A DNA stretch of 10,444 nt from VBDM01 sp035317085 (GTDB lineage Bacteria; Pseudomonadota; Gammaproteobacteria; Burkholderiales; SG8-39): assembly GCA_035317085.1 (NCBI GenBank), contig DATHHS010000080.1:1-10444 (forward strand). The letters are read 5' to 3'. Positions 1-5,803 of this stretch are shown piece after piece. The first letter of the stretch is position 1. Every line of letters begins with the position of its first letter. The translations under genes and the position numbers were made by a program. The notes under the pieces were generated by a model. That model was given only the letters and a program-made list of their open reading frames with translations. It made no database searches and was not told where the DNA came from.

Positions 1-1
1 C

Positions 2-259
2 AGCGCCGACTGGGAGCTGATCTTCGCGCTGAGACTGGCGGCGCTTTTCTGTCTGAGCCGGCGCGACCTTGCCTTGCCCGCGCCGGCCTGCAAGTCGTCG
101 AAAAGCGGCTTTCAGCTGACGCTGCCTCGCACCTGGCTCGAAGAACATCCCATGACGGAGGGGGCGCTGGAAAACGAGACGGAGGAGTGGCGGGCGCTCG
201 GCGTCAAGCTCGAGGTCCGTTCGCTCGCCAAGGAGGAGCGCGCCGCGTCCGCGGGCTAG
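2..259 (+). CDS. ppx: Exopolyphosphatase Ppx/GppA family, C-terminal end (5' truncated by window edge)
   Basis: Only the last 85 residues are visible, in an open frame entering from the left edge. They match the C-terminal end of Ppx/GppA exopolyphosphatases: a helical stretch with R-L-A-A-L-F-C-L-S-R-R-D, then a short strand, then L-P-R-T-W-L-E-E-H-P and a closing E-W-R-A-L-G-V-K-L-E-V segment. Family members cut phosphate from the end of polyphosphate (Ppx) or from pppGpp (GppA); the N-terminal ASKHA ATPase-fold catalytic part lies outside the window, so the two cannot be separated with certainty. The neighbouring pst-phoU-phoB operon favours Ppx, since ppx often sits next to those genes in Betaproteobacteria. 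Here it is on the opposite strand to phoB and about 6 kb away. The next gene starts about 110 bases downstream on the same strand. Confidence 0.85.
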   Translation, partial: SADWELIFALRLAALFCLSRRDLALPAPACKSSKSGFQLTLPRTWLEEHPMTEGALENETEEWRALGVKLEVRSLAKEERAASAG

Positions 260-274
260 CCCTTCGCGGTTTTG

Positions 275-296
275 CCTTCGGCAGAGCACCCGAAGG
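275..296 (+). other. Stem-loop just after ppx, possible weak terminator
   Basis: CCTTCGG at 275-281 pairs perfectly with CCGAAGG at 290-296 across an 8-base loop. An overlapping alternative pairs GCACCC (286-291) with GGGTGC (296-301). No T-run follows either form, so if it ends ppx transcripts it does so weakly. Confidence 0.25.
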
Positions 297-302
297 GGTG
301 CC

Positions 303-358
303 AGTTCACAAAAGTGTCATCGCACCGCAACACCGACGCAACCTCGTGCCCGTACCTT
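303..358 (+). promoter_or_regulatory. Candidate PhoB-activated promoter (four PHO-box-like units plus -10)
   Basis: Four 7-base elements start at 303, 314, 325 and 336, so their spacing is exactly 11: AGTTCAC, GTGTCAT, CCGCAAC and ACGCAAC. The second matches the E. coli PHO half site CTGTCAT at 6 of 7 bases, and the gap before it is AAAA, as in the AWAW spacer. Ten bases after the last unit comes TACCTT (353-358), a -10-like hexamer with the conserved TA and final T. Ten bases is the PHO-box to -10 distance at E. coli phoA. The individual matches are uneven (units 1, 3 and 4 are weak). Transcription would start near 365, only about 5 bases before the chosen ATG of the acyltransferase, giving an almost leaderless message. 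That is an argument for caution about either the promoter or the start codon. Confidence 0.45.
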
Positions 359-369
359 GCGCGGCAACG

Positions 370-2160
370 ATGCACGCTGAATACCTTGAGACGACATTTC
401 CTACCGCCACCGGACCGCGGTTGCGGTTGAATATCTTCCGCTTGCTTGGAATTGGCGTACATCTTGCCCGCGGTCTCGTCACAGCCGCCCTGGTCTTTCC
501 CTTTGCTTCGCCCACCGCGCGGCTCCTGCTCGCGCGGCGCTGGACGCAACAGATGATTCGCGCACTCGGGATGCGGTTATGTGCCGGAGGCGCGGCGCCG
601 GCACCGGGTGCGCTGCTCGTCGTCAATCATGTTTCCTGGCTCGATATCCTCGCGATCGCGAGCCACACGTCCGCGATCTTCGTCGCCAAGCAGGAAGTAC
701 GGGCCTGGCCCGCCATCGGCTGGCTCGCCGCGCGTGCCCAGACGCTGTTTCTCAAACGCTCGAGCGGTCGTTCCCTGCTGAGAGTCAAGAACCGCATCGC
801 CGCGCTCCTGCTCTCGGGCCGCAACGTGGCGCTTTTCCCGGAAGGCACGACGAGCGACGGCTCGGGCGTGCTGCCGTTTCGCTCCGGATTGCTGCAGGCC
901 GCCGTCGACGGCAAGCGGCCAGTGCAGCCGGTCGCCATCGCCTACTACGGCGACGATGGCAGCCCGAGCGCCGACGCTGCGTTCATCGACGACATGACCC
1001 TGTGGCAGTCGATCGACGCGATTTGCCGATCCGGGCACATCACGATACGTCTAGCGATCGGCGCGCCGATCGCGCCGGCCGGGCGAACCCGCAAGGAACT
1101 CGCGCGCGAGGCGCGCGACGTGATCGCCGCCATCCTCGCGCAGCCTGCAGCCACGCGTCCTGCTCTACCGGCCTTCGGGCCCTGCGTCGGCGGGAGGGAC
1201 ATAGCTCACCCCGTGCCGGTCGCGCCTGCGATACCGCGCGCTCTTCTCAAGGCGGAAATCGAATGCCTGCCCGAGGATCAGCGCCTGGTGGCAAGCGGAA
1301 ATTTCACCGTTCAGTACGCACGCGCGACGCAGATTCCCTGGTGCCTCCAGGAAATCGGTCGGCTGCGCGAGCTGACTTTTCGCACGGCCGGAGAGGGCAC
1401 GGGCAGGGCCTCGGACGTCGATCTGTTCGATGCCTACTACCTGCATCTCTTCGTATGGGACACGCAGGCTGAAAAGATCGTGGGCGCGTACCGGATGGGG
1501 CTCACCGACGAGATTCTCGGACGCTACGGCAAGCGCGGCCTGTATACCCAGTCCCTGTTCAAGTACGGGCCGCGGCTTCTGGAGAGCCTCAATCCGGCGA
1601 TCGAGCTTGGCCGCTCCTTCGTGCGCACCGAATATCAGCGCAGCTTTTCCCCGCTGATGCTCCTATGGCGCGGAATCGGCCGGTTCATCCTGCGCTCGCC
1701 GCAATACGCAGTCTTGTTCGGGCCGGTGAGCATCAGCAACAGCTACGCCGCGCTATCGCGCCAGCTGATGGTCGAATTCCTGAGTGCGAACAATGCCGAG
1801 GCCGGCCTTGCCCGCCACGTCAAGCCGCGCCGGCCCTTCCGCAGCCTGCGATCCCGGGTCTGGGACGAGATGGAGTTCGCCAGCGTCAGGGACATCGAGG
1901 ACCTGTCGCGCGCGATCGCACGGATCGAGGGGGACCGCAAGGGCATTCCGATCCTGCTCAGGCAATACCTGAAACTCGGCGGCCGCCTGCTCGGTTTCAG
2001 CGCCGACAAGCAGTTCAGCGATGCGCTCGACGGGCTCATCATGGTCGATCTTCGCTCCTCCAGCCCGCGGGTGCTTGCGCGCTACATGGGCGAGGAGGGC
2101 GCGGCCACGTTCCTCGGCTTTCACAGCACCGAACCGGAATTCCTGCGCCAGGCGTCCTAG
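370..2160 (+). CDS. Two-domain acyltransferase: PlsC-type O-acyltransferase fused to GNAT-type N-acyltransferase (OlsF-like)
   Basis: This 596-residue protein has two acyltransferase parts. Residues about 20-260 are a PlsC (lysophosphatidate acyltransferase-like) domain with a hydrophobic N-terminal helix at 25-45, the catalytic HX4D motif N-H-V-S-W-L-D (H87, D92) and the substrate motif F-P-E-G-T-T (156-161). Residues about 290-596 resemble the 'putative hemolysin' GNAT-type acyltransferase family (COG3176), with F-D-A-Y-Y-L-H-L-F-V-W-D near 353-364, V-G-A-Y-R-M-G at 371-377 and E-L-G-R-S-F-V at 412-418. A PlsC part joined to an N-acyltransferase part is the layout of OlsF, the bifunctional enzyme that makes ornithine lipid from ornithine and acyl-ACP; I infer that role. 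The enzyme would act at the inner face of the cytoplasmic membrane. The ATG at 370 gives a normal PlsC N-terminus but lacks a clear ribosome site; GTG at 298 or 346 are alternatives. A candidate PHO-box promoter lies just upstream. Confidence 0.85.
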   Translation: MHAEYLETTFPTATGPRLRLNIFRLLGIGVHLARGLVTAALVFPFASPTARLLLARRWTQQMIRALGMRLCAGGAAPAPGALLVVNHVSWLDILAIASHTSAIFVAKQEVRAWPAIGWLAARAQTLFLKRSSGRSLLRVKNRIAALLLSGRNVALFPEGTTSDGSGVLPFRSGLLQAAVDGKRPVQPVAIAYYGDDGSPSADAAFIDDMTLWQSIDAICRSGHITIRLAIGAPIAPAGRTRKELAREARDVIAAILAQPAATRPALPAFGPCVGGRDIAHPVPVAPAIPRALLKAEIECLPEDQRLVASGNFTVQYARATQIPWCLQEIGRLRELTFRTAGEGTGRASDVDLFDAYYLHLFVWDTQAEKIVGAYRMGLTDEILGRYGKRGLYTQSLFKYGPRLLESLNPAIELGRSFVRTEYQRSFSPLMLLWRGIGRFILRSPQYAVLFGPVSISNSYAALSRQLMVEFLSANNAEAGLARHVKPRRPFRSLRSRVWDEMEFASVRDIEDLSRAIARIEGDRKGIPILLRQYLKLGGRLLGFSADKQFSDALDGLIMVDLRSSSPRVLARYMGEEGAATFLGFHSTEPEFLRQAS

Positions 2161-2179
2161 GTGAACCTTTCCCGTAGGG

Positions 2180-2213
2180 CTGTAACGGTCCTGCAACAAG
2201 CGCCAGTTAGGCT
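2180..2213 (+). promoter_or_regulatory. Candidate PHO box and -10 directly after the acyltransferase gene
   Basis: CTGTAAC (2180-2186, 6 of 7 to the PHO half site), four bases, then CTGCAAC (2191-2197, 5 of 7), then exactly ten bases and TAGGCT (2208-2213), a -10-like hexamer with the conserved TA and final T. The 7+4+7+10 geometry is that of E. coli PhoB promoters. The predicted start near 2219-2220 falls at the first base of a stable stem-loop, so the immediate product would be the candidate small RNA at 2219-2291, with possible read-through into the metallophosphoesterase gene. It starts 20 bases after the upstream stop codon. Confidence 0.5.
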
Positions 2214-2218
2214 TCAGA

Positions 2219-2291
2219 GGCTGCCTCGCTTCGAGGCAGCTCCCATCACCTCCTCCTTCAATGCCCGTTGTCGTCCAACGGGCATTTTTTT
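2219..2291 (+). ncRNA. Candidate phosphate-responsive small RNA with an anti-Shine-Dalgarno segment
   Basis: Three parts follow one another. First, a 9-bp stem (GCTGCCTCG at 2220-2228 with CGAGGCAGC at 2232-2240, loop CTT). Second, about 20 pyrimidine-rich bases with no evident pairing (2241-2260), including ATCACCTCCT at 2245-2254, which is identical to part of the conserved 3' end of 16S rRNA. Third, an intrinsic terminator with seven Ts. A stem-loop, an exposed C/U-rich seed and a terminator with a U-tail is a common layout for Hfq-type small RNAs that cover ribosome binding sites. A candidate PHO box and -10 lie at the right distance for a start at about 2219-2220. The simpler alternative is that both hairpins only end the acyltransferase transcript or form a leader of the next gene. 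No transcript is shown by sequence alone. Confidence 0.4.
2261..2291 (+). terminator. Strong intrinsic terminator
   Basis: ATGCCCGTTG (2261-2270) pairs perfectly over 10 bp with CAACGGGCAT (2276-2285) across a 5-base loop, followed by an unbroken run of Ts (2285-2291). The T-run is only on the + strand side, so it ends rightward transcripts from the acyltransferase gene or from the candidate promoter at 2180-2213. It leaves only 18 bases before the chosen start of the next gene. Confidence 0.9.
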
Positions 2292-2309
2292 GGGACGCCG
2301 GATCGTTCC

Positions 2310-3170
2310 ATGCCCGTCCCGTGGCGTCTTCGCCGGCCGGAGGCTCCGCTTGCCACGGCTCGTTTGCGCGTTTCCGACGCAGTGATTCGCGTCCGCGCGC
2401 TGTTCCTGTCCGACATCCATCTCGGATCGCGCGCCTGCCAGGCGGAGCGCCTGATCGAGTTTCTCAAGGACTACGAGTGCGAGCAGATATTCCTGCTTGG
2501 CGACATCGTGGATTTCTGGTCGCTCAGGCGCAGCGTCTATTGGCCCACGAGCCACAACACCGTGGTGCAAAAGCTGCTGCGGCTCGCGCGCCGCGGCGTG
2601 AAAATCTTCTACATCCCCGGCAATCACGACGAGGCTCTGCACGATTACCTCGGCGCATCGTTCGGCAACATCCGCGTGAAGAAGGAGCATATCCATGTCG
2701 CCGCCGACGGAAAACGCTACGCGCTCCTCCACGGCGACCAGTACGACCAGGTTACGACCTGCGCGCGCTGGCTCTCGGTGCTGGGAGACGCCTCCTACAA
2801 CCTGCTCGTCGACCTGAACCGGGCTCTGTCCTGGGTGCGCCGCAAGCTGGGCGTCAGCGGGCACTGGTCCCTGGCCGACTACGCCAAGCGCAACATCCAG
2901 GGTGCCACCGCCTTCATCTCCGGGTTCGAACGGGCCCTCGCGCGGCACGGCAAGGCGCTGGGCGTGGACGGCGTGGTATGCGGGCACATCCATACGCCCG
3001 CCCTCAAGCGACTCGACGGCATTCTCTACCTGAATTGCGGCGACTGGGTCGACAGCTGTACCGCCATCGTCGAGCGTCCGGACGGACGCATGGAACTCGT
3101 GCGCGACGGGACACTACCGGCCGGAATGGGCGGACACGCCGATGAGCTCGCCGATGCAGTCGACGGATGA
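2310..3170 (+). CDS. LpxH-like calcineurin-type metallophosphoesterase (UDP-2,3-diacylglucosamine diphosphatase family)
   Basis: A 286-residue cytosolic metallophosphoesterase of the COG2908 type. All metal-site motifs are present: D-I-H-L-G (D35, H37), G-D-I-V-D-F (D65), G-N-H-D-E (N105, H106, D107), H-G-D (H141, D143) and G-H-I-H-T-P (H226, H228), followed by N-C-G-D-W (242-246). Members of this group cleave pyrophosphate bonds; LpxH itself turns UDP-2,3-diacylglucosamine into lipid X in lipid A synthesis. The G-N-H-D-E and G-H-I-H-T-P forms differ from E. coli LpxH (G-N-R-D, G-H-T-H-R-P), so this may be a second, LpxH-related enzyme with another lipid or nucleotide substrate. The ATG at 2310 is only 18 bases past a terminator. 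GTG at 2382 would give an N-terminus of more usual family length and is a real alternative. The ATG at 2268 lies inside the terminator stem and was not used. It follows the acyltransferase on the same strand. Confidence 0.85.
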   Translation: MPVPWRLRRPEAPLATARLRVSDAVIRVRALFLSDIHLGSRACQAERLIEFLKDYECEQIFLLGDIVDFWSLRRSVYWPTSHNTVVQKLLRLARRGVKIFYIPGNHDEALHDYLGASFGNIRVKKEHIHVAADGKRYALLHGDQYDQVTTCARWLSVLGDASYNLLVDLNRALSWVRRKLGVSGHWSLADYAKRNIQGATAFISGFERALARHGKALGVDGVVCGHIHTPALKRLDGILYLNCGDWVDSCTAIVERPDGRMELVRDGTLPAGMGGHADELADAVDG

Positions 3171-3218
3171 TACGGACAGCCGCACCATCCGGAGTATTTG
3201 AATTGTCGGACCGATGGA

Positions 3219-3285
3219 GCTTCACACAAGCTTCACGTCTGTGACACGTTCGCGAAACGCAAGCGACACAAATCCTCGCTATCTT
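3219..3285 (+). promoter_or_regulatory. Candidate PhoB promoter: five contiguous 11-base units plus -10
   Basis: Five back-to-back 11-base units run from 3219 to 3273. Every unit starts with G and has A-C at positions 6-7, and position 2 is C in four of five. The first two share the core GCTTCAC; the third is GTGACAC and the fifth GCGACAC, which match the PHO half site CTGTCAC at 5 and 4 of 7. Exactly ten bases after the fifth core comes TATCTT (3280-3285), a good -10. The 11-base period (one DNA turn) and the 10-base spacing are those of PhoB sites, with PhoB replacing a -35 element. Transcription would start near 3292, giving an 80-base leader before the phosphoesterase ATG. The units diverge from the E. 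coli consensus, so the assignment rests on periodicity, spacing and context. Confidence 0.6.
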
Positions 3286-3372
3286 TTCCGGGTCCCCACG
3301 GCACTTTCGTACCTGCCGCCCGATGGGACATCGTCCCACTATTCCAATACATATTTAACAAGGCGAGGACCT

Positions 3373-5610
3373 ATGAAAAAACTACCGGAAGATTCTTCTC
3401 TCTCATCGCGCCGTTTCAGACGACTTGCGCCGCTGATGATGACGATCGCCGCATTGATGCCGGCTTTGGCCACTGCGGATGACCGCGGCCCGGACAAGCA
3501 TCCTGTTGCGGACAACCGCTGCCATCTCGACTCCGCGCGTGGCGATATCGAGCACGTCATCTACCTTCAGTTCGACAATACACATTTTCGCCGCGACAAC
3601 CCGAATGTTCCCTCCGACCTGGAGCAGATGCCGCATCTGCTGAACTTCATGAGGGAGAATGGCACACTGCTGACGAACGATCACACCATCCTGATTTCGC
3701 ACACCGCGGGCGGCATCCTGTCCACGCTGACCGGCGTCTATCCGGACCGCAATGGCCAGACTGTGTCGAACAGCTATGTACGCACGTCCAACACCGGAGG
3801 GTTCTCGTTTCCGAGCTCTTTCGGTTACTGGACCGATCCCGTTTCCGCTACGGGGACACCGACCGTACCGAACATGATCACGCCCGATGGCCTGAACGCT
3901 CCGGCTCCGTGGGTGGCCTTTGCGCGAGCCGGCTGCGACGTGGGCGCCGTCGCAGCGGCCAATATCGTTCTGGAGAACACCGGCACCGGGCCGACAGGCG
4001 ACGTCACCAAGGTGTTCGGCAATCCCTCGCCCCAGTTCGCGGAGGCCGTGGCGTCGAACGCCGCCCCGGCAGGCAGCGCCGCGCGCAACAAAGCTCAAAC
4101 CGACTTCGTCGGTCTCGCGGTCCACTGCGCCCAAGGGTCGCACATCTGCACGGGTGGCCAGGACGACCTTCTGCCGGCCGAGCCGAACGGCTACACCGGC
4201 TTCAAGGGACTGTTCGGCGCGCAGTCGATCAATCCGCTGCTCACCGGCGGGCCGGTGTTGAACGATTTGCTCGGAAATCCGATCGTCGATCCGTTCGGCC
4301 AACCCGGCTTCCCCGGCTTCGACGGCATGGAGGCGGCGGTGACGCTCGCCTACGTGGCGGCGATGCACGAGAAGGGCATTCCGGTGACCTTTGCCTACAT
4401 CTCGGATGCGCACGACTTTCACGGCGTTTCCGGGAACCAGCACGTCGCCTTCGGCCCCGGCTCGGACGGCTACGTCCAGCAATTGAAGGCGTACGACGAG
4501 GCGTTCGAGGCGTTCTTCACTCGCCTTGCTCGTGCTGGAATAACCAAGCGCAATACCTTGTTCGTGATCACCGTCGACGAGGGAGACCATTTCGCCGGCG
4601 TGCAGAAGAACGACTGCGACGGCGTGAATACGCCCTGCTCGTACGCGGCGAACGAGGTCGGCGAGATCAACACCAACATCGACACGTTCTTCACGCATCA
4701 ATTCCCCTTGCTCGCGTCCTCGTTCCTCGGAAGCGCCGCGCCGAACACCTTCACCGTGCACGGCGACTCCGCCCCGACGTTCTACCTAGCGAAGAAGGGA
4801 ACCGGCGGAGGTGCTCTCGCGCAGACCGATCCGCAGACCCGCGAGTTCGAGCGCAGCGTCGCCCGGCTGACTGCGGTCAACCCCTACACGGGCCTGACCG
4901 ACGATCTGATGGTCCAGATGGCCGACCAGACCGGGATGAAGGCGCTGCACATGAACGTGGCCGCAGATCCGGCGCGCAATCCCACCTTCGTCTACTTCGC
5001 GGACGCGAACTACTTCATCACGGACTTCCCGGCGTCCACGTGCGAGACCTGCATCAACCCCTTGTTCGCCTGGAACCATGGCGACATCCAGCCGGAGATC
5101 GCCAACACCTGGGTCGGCCTGGTCGGCCCCGGCGTGCGCAATGAAGGCGTGACGCACCGCGTGTGGACTGACCACACCGACGTACGCCCCACGATACTTG
5201 CGCTCCTCGGACTGAAGGACGACTACGGTCACGACGGCCGCGTGATCGTCGAAGCGCTGGAAGAGCATGCGCTGCCGCGCTCGCTGCACGAGCATCACGA
5301 GACACTGATCGAACTGGGAGCCGTGTACAAGCAGGTGAATGCGCCCTTCGGCCGGTTTGCTGTGAACATGCTCGCGGCGTCGACCCATGCGCTGAAGAGC
5401 GGATCGAGTGCGGACGACAACACCTACCTGAGTCTCCAGACCCAGATCCGCGACCTCACCAATCAACGCGATGCGCTCGCTTCGCAGATGAAAGCCGTGC
5501 TGGATGCGGCGGCTTTCGGCAAGGACGCGATCGACGAGCGGCACGCGGAAAGGCTGATCGAACAGGGCGAACAGTTGCTGGGACGCGCCCACCGCCTGGC
5601 GCTTCGCTGA
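3373..5610 (+). CDS. Exported alkaline-phosphatase-superfamily phosphoesterase
   Basis: A 745-residue protein with a signal peptide: a charged start, R-R-F-R-R at 13-17, a hydrophobic core at 18-33 and a likely cut after A-L-A-T-A (35). The mature part carries alkaline-phosphatase-superfamily features: F-D-N-T-H near the start (D68), a probable nucleophile in S-H-T-A-G-G (T111), S-D-A-H-D-F-H (344-350), V-D-E-G-D-H (401-406), W-N-H-G-D (567-571) and D-H-T-D-V-R-P-T-I-L near 600-609, typical of the zinc-site end of these folds. About ten cysteines suit a disulfide-bonded periplasmic or secreted protein. Residues about 680-745 form a charged helical tail, possibly coiled coil. It probably frees phosphate from organic esters, though the substrate cannot be read from the sequence. 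The ATG at 3373 was chosen over upstream ATGs because it begins the signal peptide and follows a GAGGA ribosome site. A candidate PhoB promoter lies upstream. It is larger than E. coli PhoA (about 470 residues). Confidence 0.85.
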   Translation: MKKLPEDSSLSSRRFRRLAPLMMTIAALMPALATADDRGPDKHPVADNRCHLDSARGDIEHVIYLQFDNTHFRRDNPNVPSDLEQMPHLLNFMRENGTLLTNDHTILISHTAGGILSTLTGVYPDRNGQTVSNSYVRTSNTGGFSFPSSFGYWTDPVSATGTPTVPNMITPDGLNAPAPWVAFARAGCDVGAVAAANIVLENTGTGPTGDVTKVFGNPSPQFAEAVASNAAPAGSAARNKAQTDFVGLAVHCAQGSHICTGGQDDLLPAEPNGYTGFKGLFGAQSINPLLTGGPVLNDLLGNPIVDPFGQPGFPGFDGMEAAVTLAYVAAMHEKGIPVTFAYISDAHDFHGVSGNQHVAFGPGSDGYVQQLKAYDEAFEAFFTRLARAGITKRNTLFVITVDEGDHFAGVQKNDCDGVNTPCSYAANEVGEINTNIDTFFTHQFPLLASSFLGSAAPNTFTVHGDSAPTFYLAKKGTGGGALAQTDPQTREFERSVARLTAVNPYTGLTDDLMVQMADQTGMKALHMNVAADPARNPTFVYFADANYFITDFPASTCETCINPLFAWNHGDIQPEIANTWVGLVGPGVRNEGVTHRVWTDHTDVRPTILALLGLKDDYGHDGRVIVEALEEHALPRSLHEHHETLIELGAVYKQVNAPFGRFAVNMLAASTHALKSGSSADDNTYLSLQTQIRDLTNQRDALASQMKAVLDAAAFGKDAIDERHAERLIEQGEQLLGRAHRLALR

Positions 5611-5633
5611 TCGGGCGTTTGTTGGGTGCGGCG

Positions 5634-5668
5634 GCGGCGGTTTCTTCGGAAACCGCCGCTCTCGCGTT
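5634..5668 (+). terminator. Hairpin terminator after the phosphoesterase gene
   Basis: An 11-bp perfect stem (5634-5644 with 5649-5659) closes a TTCG tetraloop with a C-G closing pair, an exceptionally stable RNA form. It lies 23 bases past the stop codon. The following bases (TCTCGCGTT) hold only scattered Ts, so release may be partial, or the hairpin may mainly protect the 3' end. Confidence 0.65.
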
Positions 5669-5803
5669 GCCGAACTTCGTGCGTGAACTCACGGCGGATG
5701 TCGTGAGCGTCAAAGAAACGCGCCTGGACTGATGGAATCCCGCGTGTGGGAAGCGCTGACGCAACTCCGCCTTTGCTTTCCGTCCCTCTGGAAATCCGGC
5801 AGC

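Noticed and set aside
2214..2246. Ten-codon - strand frame with a strong ribosome-site-like GGAGG in front
   Set aside because: The purine-rich stretch is simply the complement of the C/U-rich segment of the candidate RNA. No downstream - strand gene exists for it to lead, and its codons are made of the hairpin stem.
2268..2309. Upstream ATG for the metallophosphoesterase
   Set aside because: It lies inside the stem of a strong intrinsic terminator and has no ribosome site; the added residues are not typical of the family.
3403..4761. Long - strand frame of 452 residues inside the phosphoesterase gene
   Set aside because: Arg/Val/Gly-rich antisense frame of a GC-rich gene; the + strand frame carries the signal peptide and metal-site motifs.
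3909..5144. Long + strand frame of 411 residues overlapping the phosphoesterase gene
   Set aside because: Arg-rich composition typical of a frame-shifted reading of GC-rich coding DNA; no motifs.
5614..5732. Short + strand frame after the phosphoesterase stop that reads like protein
   Set aside because: It runs through the UUCG hairpin, has no ATG or ribosome site, and about 38 residues are too few to judge. It could be a remnant of a lost gene but nothing supports that.
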